Below are positions 55,747-64,000 of a stretch of DNA of 64,000 nucleotides, piece after piece; the stretch's first letter is position 1; every line of letters starts with the position of its first letter. This DNA comes from Sutcliffiella tianshenii (GTDB lineage: Bacteria > Bacillota > Bacilli > Bacillales > Bacillaceae_I), in the NCBI RefSeq assembly GCF_016908565.1, contig NZ_JAFBED010000002.1, forward strand, positions 372,001-436,000. Reading direction: 5' to 3'. A program made the translations under genes and the position numbers. Under the pieces are notes generated by a model that saw nothing but the letters and a program-made list of their open reading frames with translations, made no database searches and was not told the DNA's origin.

Positions 55747-56940
55747 CTTCTGATGTGCAATTTTCATTGGCTGCCTGAACAGCTTAAGTCCATACATGGT
55801 TATAAGTGTCAAGGATAGGAATCCAAATACAAGAGCCATCATCTGCAATCCGATCGTATCAAGAAATAATCCTGTACCAAGAAGCACTACCTGGAACATG
55901 ACCCTATCAAGCATATTACGGAATGAAAAGAATCGGCCATGATACTCTTTTGGAATTTTTGTCTGGAATATGGTTGCCGCGATCGGGAAAAAGCATCCTA
56001 CAGCCAAACCGAATATTCCAAATGAGATAAGTGTCATGATTTTCATATCTGCAAAGAACAAGGATAGATGAGCCACAGCGATCAGTGTAACGAAGATAAA
56101 CATAAGCTGTACCATGTTATTGTCATTTGATAACTTTTTCACGCCGAATGCCCCGATCATAAAGCAGATACCTTCAATTGTGTATATAAGACACTTGATG
56201 GTCTGATCATCCTGTATTTCACTTATATTGATGACTACCAGATTGAATCCACCGATAAAGAGAATCGGGACTATTGTCAAAATCAAGACAGTCAGTGCAA
56301 TAGGTGTTTCTTTGAGCACCGGCATAATTTCCTTGAAACTGCCAGATCCCTTTCCATCCTTTTTCCGCTCATCTGCTGCCTTATCCTCAAAATCAAGAAG
56401 AAATGTGGACAAAAATAGGATCCCGTATGCCACCATCGAAGCCAAATACAAAGACGATAGGCTCATAATGACAAGCATCGCCCCGGCCATTGCGGTTCCT
56501 GCTATTCTTGAAACGGTGGAAACATTCATATGTACCCCATTCATTTGCAGTAGATCCTTATCCGGGACGATAAGCGGAATGGAAGACTGAAGTGCAGGGA
56601 AATAAAATGCCGCAGAAAGCTGAATGGCAATCATGAACAAAATCATAAAAAGGATGGATTGGTATTCGATTGCCAGGAACATGAAGCACACACTGAGCAT
56701 GCGACCGAAACCTGAATAGATCATCACTTTTTTCTTGCTGTAGGAATCGATTATTTTTCCTGCCAATGGTCCGACGAGGACTCCTGCGAGAAGGCCGATA
56801 AATAGAATCAGGGATTTTGCGAAGTCAGATGGAACGTGAGCTTGCATAAATTCAAGGTTTCCGATTATTCCGGTCCACAATCCTATACCAGCGATAAACT
56901 CCCCCATTAAAATAATCCATACATTTCTATTTTTCCACAT
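55738..56940 (-). CDS. MFS transporter (macrolide-efflux-like)
   Basis: The 400-residue protein has about twelve spans. It carries the MefA-like N-terminus (WIILMGEFIAGIGLWTGIIGNLEFM), the MFS motif AGKIIDSYSKKKVMIYSG at about residue 60-77 and a cytosolic loop with the basic/acidic DFEDKAADERKKDGKG near the middle. The real substrate is unknown. ATG is preceded by GGGGAAC. It is a single gene. Confidence 0.85.
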   Translation of the reverse strand: MWKNRNVWIILMGEFIAGIGLWTGIIGNLEFMQAHVPSDFAKSLILFIGLLAGVLVGPLAGKIIDSYSKKKVMIYSGFGRMLSVCFMFLAIEYQSILFMILFMIAIQLSAAFYFPALQSSIPLIVPDKDLLQMNGVHMNVSTVSRIAGTAMAGAMLVIMSLSSLYLASMVAYGILFLSTFLLDFEDKAADERKKDGKGSGSFKEIMPVLKETPIALTVLILTIVPILFIGGFNLVVINISEIQDDQTIKCLIYTIEGICFMIGAFGVKKLSNDNNMVQLMFIFVTLIAVAHLSLFFADMKIMTLISFGIFGLAVGCFFPIAATIFQTKIPKEYHGRFFSFRNMLDRVMFQVVLLGTGLFLDTIGLQMMALVFGFLSLTLITMYGLKLFRQPMKIAHQKTP

Positions 56941-57020
56941 GTTATGTTCCCCTGTTTCCTATTATAATAGTAAAATCATAACACGGTTAAATTCTTTTCG
57001 CCACACGAAATTTTTTGTAA

Positions 57021-57052
57021 AAATAAAAACGGGATAAGCTCCCGTTTTTATT
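57021..57052 (-). terminator. Terminator of the YusW gene
   Basis: AAAAACGGGA/TCCCGTTTTT with loop GCTTA is followed by ATTTTTAC. Confidence 0.88.
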
Positions 57053-57563
57053 GTTTCAGTTTATATTCTTTTGAGGTTCCGTCTTCATAGGTGACTTCCA
57101 ATTCAAATTCTGTGTAGTCCTTCTCCAGGCCGAAGACTTCGATGACTTGTGTGACAACTTCTTGCTCGTCTGAGTTCGCGTCAATCTTCAGTTGCTCAAG
57201 CAATGGGGATAATTCCTTGTATGCATCATCACCCTTTGATGACTTATCATTCAAGGTGTCCTTAATTTCCGCTTCTCCGTTTCCTTCTGCTTCGTATTCT
57301 GCTTCAAACTTTTTATTATCCTTATATTCGACATCCAAATCAAATTTTGTGAAAGTATGACCAGTTTGAGATTCTTGATCTTGGTCTACGCCTTCTTCAG
57401 TTGTATTTTCATCTCCCGGTGCCTGGGTTTCATCCTGTGCAGGGGCATTTTCTGGTGGTGCGGACATATTATCATTGTCAGTCCCACAGCCTGAAATGAC
57501 AACAGCAGACAGGAGTATGGAAAGCACTGATAGAACCGATTTAAAAGTAATGAATTTTTTCAT
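57048..57563 (-). CDS. YusW-family lipoprotein
   Basis: The 171-residue precursor has a signal peptide with lipobox VISGC, then a low-complexity acidic linker (about 30-65). A YusW-like domain (about 68-171; FTKFDLDVEYKDNKKFEAEYE, then EFELEVTYEDGTSKEYKLKQ) has two similar beta-rich blocks. It sits on the outer membrane face. Function unknown. AGGAGG precedes the ATG. Confidence 0.88.
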   Translation of the reverse strand: MKKFITFKSVLSVLSILLSAVVISGCGTDNDNMSAPPENAPAQDETQAPGDENTTEEGVDQDQESQTGHTFTKFDLDVEYKDNKKFEAEYEAEGNGEAEIKDTLNDKSSKGDDAYKELSPLLEQLKIDANSDEQEVVTQVIEVFGLEKDYTEFELEVTYEDGTSKEYKLKQ

Positions 57564-57623
57564 CTGGTTTCCTCCTAAGTCAATTTACCGGATATTTTAC
57601 CCATTTATCAATAAAAAAACCAT

Positions 57624-58262
57624 TTACATGAATTTTCTCTCCTTGCTTTCACTTCTTAGCTTTTTCCATATGCCGATTAATAATGTCAGCCACGCTGCCC
57701 CAGCTATGTATCCAGCAAAAACATCCAACGGAAAGTGTACTCCCAAATAGATCCGGCTGGTCCCAATCAACAAAATGATGATGGAGGCGATAACTACTGT
57801 TAAGATTTTGATCACTCTATTACGGACAATCAAGTGAAATAATAATGCAAGCATCCCATATGCAGCCATGGAATTCATGGCATGACCACTTGGAAAGCTA
57901 TAAAAGTGAACGTCGACAATATGATCCAGGCTGGGCCGTTCTCTCTGGAATAGACCCTTGATAATAGTATTGAGAAGGCGCACACCTAATATATTCACCC
58001 AGACCACCATGACGGCAAAATAATATCTCCTTACAATCAAATATATGGAAACCAAGATCATCACTGGATATAAAAAGTTCCTTGAACCTAAAAATGACAT
58101 GAAAATAAAAAACGAATCTGCTTCCCAAAACTGGTACCCCATTCTCCCCCATCGCACATCCAGATTTTCCACTGACTGAAACTCCAATAAAAATCCCAGC
58201 AGAAGAAATAAGAGGATCAATAGAAAACTACATAGAAATAGATACTTTGCTTGAATGTTCAT
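57624..58262 (-). CDS. PAP2-family membrane phosphatase
   Basis: The 212-residue protein has six hydrophobic spans and the three PAP2 motifs: KGLFQRERP (about 109-117), FPSGHAM with the proton-donor His (about 128-134) and SRIYLGVHFPLDV with the nucleophile His (about 169-181). It should dephosphorylate a lipid phosphate such as undecaprenyl pyrophosphate or phosphatidyl phosphate. It is a single gene; the terminator for it is not clear. Confidence 0.9.
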   Translation of the reverse strand: MNIQAKYLFLCSFLLILLFLLLGFLLEFQSVENLDVRWGRMGYQFWEADSFFIFMSFLGSRNFLYPVMILVSIYLIVRRYYFAVMVVWVNILGVRLLNTIIKGLFQRERPSLDHIVDVHFYSFPSGHAMNSMAAYGMLALLFHLIVRNRVIKILTVVIASIIILLIGTSRIYLGVHFPLDVFAGYIAGAAWLTLLIGIWKKLRSESKERKFM

Positions 58263-58290
58263 TTATTACACCCCAATCCGGATCTGAACC

Positions 58291-58326
58291 AAAAAAGCTA
58301 ACTTACCCTAATAGGTATAGTTAGCC
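58291..58326 (-). terminator. Terminator of yojO
   Basis: GCTAACT and AGTTAGC pair, with a small internal loop extending to the TATTA end, and TTTTTTGG follows on the minus strand. Confidence 0.7.
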
Positions 58327-58337
58327 AATGTATTTCT

Positions 58338-60257
58338 TTATAAACTTTTAAGAAGCAATTTTTTCAGAAGCGGGAACAAAACATCAGGAAGTTCTTCAAT
58401 ATCAGGAACAAGGATACTATATTTTCCATACATGTTTTGAATTGTTTTCACCTGGCTTTCCTCGATTTCACCATTACTGAGAAAAACATTGATTACTTCA
58501 ATGCCACTTTTGCGTGCATCCATTACTGCCTGGTGTGTATCGACTATTCCATTTTGTTCATATTGCATCGCTGCAGGCTCTCCGTCTGAAAAGACGAGCA
58601 GGAATTTCTGCTTTTCACTTCTGTTCAACAATCTCTTTGACATATGTCGGATCGCATATCCATCACGATTGTCCTCTTCGGGTTCCAATTGGAGGATCTC
58701 CGGGCCAGATTTATTCCTTGTGCTTGAAGAAAAATCAATCACTGACTTGAAATAATTGGGGTGGCTGGTTGATGTTGCATCATTTGTATCTTCCCAGAAG
58801 CCCACAACTTCATGGGGAACCTGTACTGATTTCAGTGCTTCATGAAACAAGGTTATTCCAAATTTGGTCTGTTCCATTTTATCAAACATAGAGGCGGAGC
58901 AATCTACAAGCAGTGTAAAAACAGCATCTATCTCAATGGAAGGGTTGTCCCTTTTGTAAAACATTTTTGGGTTTTCTTCGACAAACCAAGGTAGCAGTTT
59001 CTTGCTTAACCTGCCGAAGGCCAATTCACTTCTAGGAAGGATTTTTTTATGTTCAAGCGTCTTTTGTATAAGCTGCTTCAGTTTCTTTTGATAAGAAGAG
59101 ATGAACAGTTTGTATTTTTCATACTCGTTCTTTTGATCATTCGTTACTGTGGAAGGGTTTAAGAAAATTGGGTAGGCATATTTATTCTCCTTCCCGAATT
59201 CCAAATGTGCCCCCCCTTCCTTTTTCTCGTCATTATGCAGGACATCCAAATCGCGGGAGGAATAGTCATTTTTATTCGTTTGCTTACTGGACCCTTGCAC
59301 ATATCCCATCGCCTGATCTCCGTCTTCCCCTTCACGGCCTCCTTCGCCCATCAGGTCCATTTTCGTACCCTGCTCTAGATCAAACTGCAAGAAGCTCTGG
59401 GAATTGGACTCGGATTCCCTGTGCCAAGTCGGAAGCTTCTCCTCATGGATATCTTCGTCTTCTGTTTCTTTGTCTTTCTTATCGTCATTTTTCAAGTCGC
59501 TGTTTCGCTTTAAATCGTCAAATGTCATTGTGTCATCCATTTCTTCTTTTTCCGTAAAATCAGGCAGAAGAAAATACATATTGAGCATATCTTTATCCAA
59601 AAGTTCATAGAGTACTTCCAAGATATTCCGACATATTTTCTCAATTTCAACAGTTGAGCTCACTTCATAGCATTTAGAAGCTTCCGCTATGATAAAAGGG
59701 AGCGCAGGATCTATCTCGTTATTTATAGAAGGGATTTCCTCCAATGGATCATCAGTCGTCAACAGGAGATACAAGAGATTGTATAAGGCATCCGTACTAA
59801 TAGCCCTATCAAGGTTCACCTTTAACTGGCTTCGGAAATATTTGCGATATTCCGCTCTTCTAACGAGGAAAGACTTGGTGGTGCCGGGTCTTTCCCTTTT
59901 ACAGAGTTCCTCCAGGCGAAGGTCCTCCAAAAGCATGAACAGCTGTCTGCTGAAACTGAATAAATGAGAAGTCCTCGCTTTTGTCATGAAACGGGAAACG
60001 CTCGAAAAATCTGTATGGGTTATTGTTCCGATGGTCCTCAGAAAAACATCGCTTTTTAATCCATGAATCTTTTCTACATGAGGATGGTTATCCCAGAAAA
60101 GGCTGATAAATACCGTATTTTCATATGGGTCATAGTAGGATTTAAAAGCATATGACACTTCCAGGGAATCTTTCTTTGCCAGTGACATTGCAAGGTCTGC
60201 AAGCTCCATGAACAGAAAGGAATCGATTTTCTTGTCGTTAAAAACTATAGGTCTCAA
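58338..60257 (-). CDS. yojO: VWA-domain protein YojO (CobT/NorD-like)
   Basis: The roughly 639-residue protein ends with a von Willebrand A domain (about 455-635). Its MIDAS motif is TLLVDCSASMFDK (DxSxS) and the last metal region is VFSDGEPAAM. The first 400 residues are helical. An acidic, low-complexity middle (about 255-290; NDDKKDKETEDEDIHEE) separates the parts. It works with the MoxR ATPase encoded just before it, as in B. subtilis yojN-yojO; such pairs act as metal-insertase or chaperone machines. The frame begins at a TTG overlapping the yojN stop, but TTG at 60257 has GAGGG eight bases before it, so I prefer it. Confidence 0.88.
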   Translation of the reverse strand: MRPIVFNDKKIDSFLFMELADLAMSLAKKDSLEVSYAFKSYYDPYENTVFISLFWDNHPHVEKIHGLKSDVFLRTIGTITHTDFSSVSRFMTKARTSHLFSFSRQLFMLLEDLRLEELCKRERPGTTKSFLVRRAEYRKYFRSQLKVNLDRAISTDALYNLLYLLLTTDDPLEEIPSINNEIDPALPFIIAEASKCYEVSSTVEIEKICRNILEVLYELLDKDMLNMYFLLPDFTEKEEMDDTMTFDDLKRNSDLKNDDKKDKETEDEDIHEEKLPTWHRESESNSQSFLQFDLEQGTKMDLMGEGGREGEDGDQAMGYVQGSSKQTNKNDYSSRDLDVLHNDEKKEGGAHLEFGKENKYAYPIFLNPSTVTNDQKNEYEKYKLFISSYQKKLKQLIQKTLEHKKILPRSELAFGRLSKKLLPWFVEENPKMFYKRDNPSIEIDAVFTLLVDCSASMFDKMEQTKFGITLFHEALKSVQVPHEVVGFWEDTNDATSTSHPNYFKSVIDFSSSTRNKSGPEILQLEPEEDNRDGYAIRHMSKRLLNRSEKQKFLLVFSDGEPAAMQYEQNGIVDTHQAVMDARKSGIEVINVFLSNGEIEESQVKTIQNMYGKYSILVPDIEELPDVLFPLLKKLLLKSL

Positions 60258-60268
60258 TTGGACATCCC

Positions 60269-61144
60269 TCAATCAAACAATGTTTGGGCAACATTGATTA
60301 CTGCTGCCTTCTCACGTTCATCTTCCAGCTTTTCCATGATTCCTCTTTTTATGGCGCGGATTGGCGGGATATAGACACTCAAATCGCAAGTGTCGAGTAG
60401 AGCACGGACTGATGCCGCTTCTTCCGAAAGCTGGCCGCCTTTGACAAGTGCAATCAAGTCTGATGACAGTGTGACGAATTTCTTCAGTAGTTTCTCGTCC
60501 TTTAACCGGGACTGTTCACGGAGTACATGCAATAGGACATCGCCCTGAATATAAGGGACATCAATGACAACAAATCGATTTTTCAGTGCTTCGTTTAGTG
60601 GTACCGTTCCCACATAGCCTTCGTTGATAGCCGCAATCACCCCAAATTCTGGTTGAGCGGTCACGACCTCACCCGTAAATGGATTGGTGATGGTTTTGCG
60701 GTAGTCAAGGACGCCATTCAGGATGGGCAATGTTTCAGGCTTTGCCATGTTGATTTCATCGATATATAACAGATGACCTTCCTTCATGGACTCAATCACA
60801 GGGCCTGGTACAAACTCAATGGATGCATGCCCTTCAATATTCTGAATCGTTTTAAAACCGAGCAGTGCCTCTGCATCAAGATCGACTGAACAGTTGATGC
60901 TATGCATCGGTTTTTGGAAGATGGAGGATAAGGTTTCGGCAAGCTTCGTTTTACCTGAACCGGTGGGGCCTTTCAACAGTACATTTTTCCCTAGTGACAG
61001 GGCAATGATGGCATCAAGGATGATGCTCTCATCAGAGGCGGAGTATCCTCCTTTACCAATCAGGTTTGATCGGGATGTAACTGTTGCAGCATTATTGATT
61101 TTCTCTTGGATATCACTTGGAAGGCTATTTATATTAAACAACAT
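60269..61144 (-). CDS. yojN: MoxR-family AAA+ ATPase YojN
   Basis: The 291-residue AAA+ ATPase has Walker [16 protein letters not shown] (about 56-70), Walker [18 protein letters not shown] (about 122-138), a sensor 1 segment [23 protein letters not shown], and arginine residues after it. MoxR proteins pair with VWA proteins to remodel or load cofactors into enzymes; the client is unknown. AAAAGGAG precedes the ATG. Confidence 0.92.
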   Translation of the reverse strand: MLFNINSLPSDIQEKINNAATVTSRSNLIGKGGYSASDESIILDAIIALSLGKNVLLKGPTGSGKTKLAETLSSIFQKPMHSINCSVDLDAEALLGFKTIQNIEGHASIEFVPGPVIESMKEGHLLYIDEINMAKPETLPILNGVLDYRKTITNPFTGEVVTAQPEFGVIAAINEGYVGTVPLNEALKNRFVVIDVPYIQGDVLLHVLREQSRLKDEKLLKKFVTLSSDLIALVKGGQLSEEAASVRALLDTCDLSVYIPPIRAIKRGIMEKLEDEREKAAVINVAQTLFD

Positions 61145-61196
61145 ATTAGCTCCTTTTCTATGTAGAGGATATTGTATTACTATTGTTACACAAACT

Positions 61197-61232
61197 AGAA
61201 AAAAGCTGCTGACAAAGTATTGTCAACAGCTA
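61197..61232 (-). terminator. Terminator of the terC-like gene
   Basis: AGCTGTTGACA/TGTCAGCAGCT (one G-U) with loop ATACTT is followed by TTTTTTC on the minus strand. Confidence 0.85.
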
Positions 61233-61272
61233 AAGTTTATTATAGCAGTATATATGATCCACTTAAAGTATT

Positions 61273-62055
61273 TTACTTGATGCTGTCTACTTCCTGAACG
61301 TTTTTCTTCTTCCCGGAAATGATCCAAGCACCAACTGCGATACCGATCAGTACAACCCAGAACATTGTCTTAAATAGCGGGGAGTGCGGGAAGTGGTATG
61401 GCAATACCCCGACTTTAGGATGTGCAAGCGTGAACACCAATAACTTGAATCCGACCCAACCTACGATGACAAATGCCGCTGTTTCCAAGCTTGGGCGCTC
61501 CTTTAAAAGCTTCACGAACATAGTTGCAGCGAAACGCATGATGACTACCCCGATGAATCCTCCTAGGAAAATGATGATAAACTGTCCACCATCGATTCCT
61601 CCTATTGTTGGAAGATTTGTCTCTGGCAAAGTCAATGCAAGCGCGAATGCAGCTAAAATGGAATCCACTGCAAAAGCGATGTCTGCAATTTCAACCTTCA
61701 GGACAGTCATCCAGAAACCGGAAGCTTTTTCCGGCTTGTCAACCGCCACCGCTGTTTCAGCTCTGTGGACTATAAATCTGCGCCATAGGTGATTGATGGC
61801 GATAAATAACAGGTATGCTGCACCAATTGCTTGAACCTGCCATATAGTAACAAGAAATGAAATGATGAATAAGGACCCTAATCTGAACACTAATGCTCCG
61901 GCCAAGCCGTAAAATAATGCCTTTTTTCTTTGTTCTTCAGGTAAATGCTTTACCATGATGGCTAGTACCAGTGCATTGTCTGCTGCCAGTATACCTTCAA
62001 GACCGATCAGGACAAGAAGTACCCAACCATACTCCAATAACAACTGAAGTTCCAT
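61273..62055 (-). CDS. TerC-family metal exporter (MeeF/MeeY-like)
   Basis: The 260-residue membrane protein has seven or more spans. It shows the conserved Asp-Asn motif in LEGILAADNALVLAIMVKHLP (about 19-39) and FAVDSILAAFAL (about 133-144), typical of TerC proteins such as B. subtilis YkoY and YceF, which export manganese to extracellular enzymes. The leader carries a manganese riboswitch, which supports this role. GGAGGAG precedes the ATG. Confidence 0.92.
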   Translation of the reverse strand: MELQLLLEYGWVLLVLIGLEGILAADNALVLAIMVKHLPEEQRKKALFYGLAGALVFRLGSLFIISFLVTIWQVQAIGAAYLLFIAINHLWRRFIVHRAETAVAVDKPEKASGFWMTVLKVEIADIAFAVDSILAAFALALTLPETNLPTIGGIDGGQFIIIFLGGFIGVVIMRFAATMFVKLLKERPSLETAAFVIVGWVGFKLLVFTLAHPKVGVLPYHFPHSPLFKTMFWVVLIGIAVGAWIISGKKKNVQEVDSIK

Positions 62056-62070
62056 TTTTTCTCCTCCTAA

Positions 62071-62112
62071 TTACAAAAGCCTCTACCTAGATCATCGGAA
62101 AAGGCTTTTTAT
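62071..62112 (-). other. Second leader hairpin just before the terC-like gene
   Basis: AAAAGCCT and AGGCTTTT (minus strand) form a perfect 8-bp stem that can extend through CC/GG, followed by TTTTG and then the GGAGGAG ribosome binding site. It may be a second terminator or a translation-controlling hairpin of the riboswitch. Confidence 0.55.
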
Positions 62113-62121
62113 ACAACATAA

Positions 62122-62165
62122 AAAGACCTTCACCTAGACCTGTGTTAAGTTTAGGCAAAGGTCTT
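62122..62165 (-). terminator. Regulated terminator of the Mn riboswitch
   Basis: AAGACCTTTGCCTA pairs with TAGGTGAAGGTCTT (two mismatches), followed by TTTAT. The 5' arm is also the 3' strand of aptamer helix P1, so Mn-bound aptamer would prevent the terminator. Confidence 0.7.
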
Positions 62166-62257
62166 GCTAACAACGGAATCGTTGCCAATAAAGCCGGTGG
62201 CTGCTGAACAGTCACGTAATGACGGCAATATTGTTTTCATAGCTACTCCCCTTTGAT
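62153..62257 (-). promoter_or_regulatory. Manganese (yybP-ykoY) riboswitch aptamer
   Basis: Read on the minus strand, the leader shows the family core: CAAAGGGGAGTAGC, ATATTGCCGTCATTACG, GCCACCGGC, a hairpin around GGCAACGATTCCGTTG, and GCAAGACCTTTGCC closing P1 with the first segment. It precedes a TerC exporter, the classic target. Expression is expected to rise with Mn. Confidence 0.95.
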
Positions 62258-62290
62258 GGGCTTGTAAGTATATAGTTTTAATATATTACT

Positions 62291-62319
62291 ATTCTAGTAG
62301 CAACTTAGTATCCTGTCAA
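62291..62319 (-). promoter_or_regulatory. Promoter of the Mn riboswitch transcript
   Basis: A consensus TTGACA (62319-62314) and TAGAAT (62296-62291) with a 17-nt spacer lie just upstream of the aptamer. Confidence 0.8.
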
Positions 62320-62334
62320 GATATAGTTAAATGC

Positions 62335-63258
62335 CTATTGCTTATTTACCTTTAAATATGCAATCCCATCAGGGTGAATCCCCACTTTTATTTTTTCAAC
62401 CTCTTCTAGAAGGTCCATATCAATGATGGAAATATCGTTGGTCTTGTTGTTTGCAACATAAGCAAATGTACCCTCCTCATTGAAGACAGTACCACCTGGC
62501 CAGACCCCCACCCGGATCCGTTTCACTTCCCAAGGCCGGACATTCCCCTTCAATTCATGTTCCGATTCGATGATGGACAAGTCCCCTGATTCACGGTTTG
62601 GAATCAAAGCATATTTTCCATCTGGGGAAAAAACGATTCTTATGGGTACATGTCCTATTCTGCGTTTAAATTTCATCTCATATTTTTCGGTATCCATAAC
62701 ATATAAGGTGTCATCCTCTTGATTAGCAACATATATGCTTTTACCATCAGGATGGACCGCTACTCCTTCCGGTCCTTTCCCGACAGGAAAATGTGTCAAG
62801 ATCTCCTCTGTTCCCGTATCAACCACGGTTATTGTATGGCTGCCTATGTTTGGTATGTATAGTTTCTTACCATCAGGGGAGACCGCCACCATGTGTGAAT
62901 GCTTCTGGTCTGTAGAAAGAACCTTCGTAATTTCATCTGTTTCAGTATCAAAAATGAATACTTTTTCACTGAATGTACTTGCCATATAAAGCTTCCTTCC
63001 ATCTTGGGATAGACCAAGACCATGAGGAAATTGAAAATCGGGGTGCTCCAGTCGTCTTTCAATTTCAAAGGTTTCATTGTTCAAGATGTTCATCTTATTC
63101 CCTTGGGAACATGTGATATACGTCTTTTTACCATCCTTTGAAACAATTATTTCATGCGGATTATAATCCGTTTCAACCTTCTTGATTGTTGCTTTTGTTT
63201 TCATACATACAATGGAAACGGTATCTTCATCTTTATTTAGGACCAATAAATACTCCAT
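62335..63258 (-). CDS. YVTN-type seven-bladed beta-propeller protein
   Basis: The 307-residue protein consists of about seven repeats with the pattern VSPDGKKLYIPN, each a propeller blade; clear ones begin near residues 33, 77, 120, 160, 205 and 257. No signal peptide is seen, so it may be cytosolic, although many homologues are secreted surface or heme-related proteins. The ATG at 63258 is placed nine bases after GAGGAG. It lies downstream of no other gene and is divergent from the MATE gene. Function unknown. Confidence 0.82.
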   Translation of the reverse strand: MEYLLVLNKDEDTVSIVCMKTKATIKKVETDYNPHEIIVSKDGKKTYITCSQGNKMNILNNETFEIERRLEHPDFQFPHGLGLSQDGRKLYMASTFSEKVFIFDTETDEITKVLSTDQKHSHMVAVSPDGKKLYIPNIGSHTITVVDTGTEEILTHFPVGKGPEGVAVHPDGKSIYVANQEDDTLYVMDTEKYEMKFKRRIGHVPIRIVFSPDGKYALIPNRESGDLSIIESEHELKGNVRPWEVKRIRVGVWPGGTVFNEEGTFAYVANNKTNDISIIDMDLLEEVEKIKVGIHPDGIAYLKVNKQ

Positions 63259-63423
63259 TATCACTCACTCCTCATTTTCAATCAACGATAATACTATATC
63301 ATGTTTTTTCGAAAAAGCGGCATTATTCAGATAATGGATTGTTTGATTTATTTCTGCACTCTAAATAATCCGGTTATGGTATAATCTCTTAATTACTATG
63401 AAATAGAAGGATAGTGAAATCGA

Positions 63424-64000
63424 ATGAGACAGGTATTCTCCTACCAAGAACGCATCAAACTATTCATAAAAATTGTCATTCCCATCCTTGTCACCCAGAT
63501 CGGGCTCTTTTCCATGAACCTGTTCGATATCATGATGACCGGGAATGTCGGAGCCAAGGACCTTGCAGGTGTCGCGATAGGATCAGGTCTCTGGGTCCCT
63601 ATATTTACAGGTCTAAGCGGAATTCTTCTCTCCATAACCCCTATAGTCGCTCAGCTTGTTGGTGCGAAGAAAACTGAAAGTGTCCCTTTCTCCTTAACTC
63701 AAGGACTGTACGTGGCAATTACCATGAGTCTGTTAGTGTTAACTGCGGGTGCATTATTCATGGATCCCATACTTCAGAATATGAACCTTGAAACAGAGGT
63801 TCGGTATGTTGCAAAACATTATTTGATGGCTTTAGGTTTTGGTGTCGTCCCGTTATTTTGTTACACTGTCATACGCTGTTTTATAGATGCACTGGGCCAT
63901 ACGCGAATTTCAATGATCATCACCTTGCTATCCTTGCCGACCAATATCGTGCTCAACTATTTGCTGATTTTCGGCAAATTCGGTCTGCCGCAATTGGGAG
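63424..64000 (+). CDS. MATE family efflux transporter, truncated by window end
   Basis: The visible 192 residues contain the N-terminal half of a NorM-type multidrug/toxin extruder: IPILVTQIGLFSMNLFDIMMTGNVGAKDLAGVA, then GIRSG-like GSGLWVPIF and the GLSGILLSITPIVAQLVGAKK loop. About five spans are seen. Drug export coupled to Na or H is typical. Placement near yojN/yojO agrees with yojI of B. subtilis. The C-terminal part lies outside the window. Confidence 0.9.
   Translation, partial: MRQVFSYQERIKLFIKIVIPILVTQIGLFSMNLFDIMMTGNVGAKDLAGVAIGSGLWVPIFTGLSGILLSITPIVAQLVGAKKTESVPFSLTQGLYVAITMSLLVLTAGALFMDPILQNMNLETEVRYVAKHYLMALGFGVVPLFCYTVIRCFIDALGHTRISMIITLLSLPTNIVLNYLLIFGKFGLPQLG

Overview
The window looks like chromosomal DNA of a spore-forming member of the Bacillaceae, related to but distinct from Bacillus subtilis. 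The grounds are AT-rich low-GC Firmicute base composition, strong GGAGG-type ribosome binding sites with many TTG and GTG starts, the argCJBD-carAB-argF order, and neighbour pairs known from Bacillus (ykvS/ykvT, xpaC/yaaN, yojN/yojO next to a MATE gene). A YhcN-type sporulation lipoprotein and a SleB-type hydrolase point to sporulation. I see no rRNA, tRNA, CRISPR, prophage or insertion sequence.

Region 1 (1-5.1 kb, minus strand) is a methionine operon. A consensus promoter and a SAM (S-box) riboswitch lead into an HcxA-like hydroxycarboxylate dehydrogenase, then metQ, metN, metI and an FMN-dependent 2-hydroxyacid oxidase. The two extra enzymes suggest that 2-hydroxy/2-oxo methionine analogues are interconverted under SAM control. 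Between this promoter and argH (5.1-5.8 kb) lie a nested palindromic element of 131 bp and a seven-unit array of hairpin repeats with a 52-bp period.

Region 2 (5.8-18.1 kb, minus strand) holds the complete arginine branch: argC-argJ-argB-argD-carA-carB-argF and, from a second promoter, argG-argH. Both promoters carry a related TGTATTTTTAT palindrome, the likely ArgR/AhrC operator.

Region 3 (18.1-30.2 kb) has an M20 peptidase, a candidate 120-nt structured small RNA with its own promoter and terminator, a Gfo/Idh/MocA oxidoreductase, a small possibly frameshifted ORF, an MMPL exporter, a coiled-coil protein, an acyl-CoA synthetase, a threonine aldolase, an Fsr-like MFS pump and a DUF3900-like protein. 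A second repeat array with a 51-52-bp period lies at about 26.25-26.43 kb.

Region 4 (30.2-44.9 kb) is a mosaic of short transcription units, mostly with good terminators: VOC protein, DHH phosphoesterase, msrA, an unrecognised 511-residue membrane protein, recQ, a possible small alarmone hydrolase, an aldehyde dehydrogenase/DUF779 pair, DUF3231, a membrane-anchored cupredoxin, an ABC-F ATPase with a degenerate second site, an AI-2E-family permease and a TrhA/hemolysin III protein.

Region 5 (44.9-64 kb) contains a PLD-family protein, a PAS-STAS protein, a glucose/sorbosone dehydrogenase-like lipoprotein, a methyltransferase, ykvT/ykvS, a lipase-like hydrolase, a YhcN lipoprotein, yaaN/xpaC, a succinate-semialdehyde dehydrogenase, an MFS transporter, a YusW lipoprotein, a PAP2 phosphatase and yojN/yojO. 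It ends with a TerC-family Mn exporter behind a yybP-ykoY manganese riboswitch, a beta-propeller protein and the start of a MATE transporter cut by the window edge.

All identifications come from reading the sequence and from remembered family features; no database search was run.
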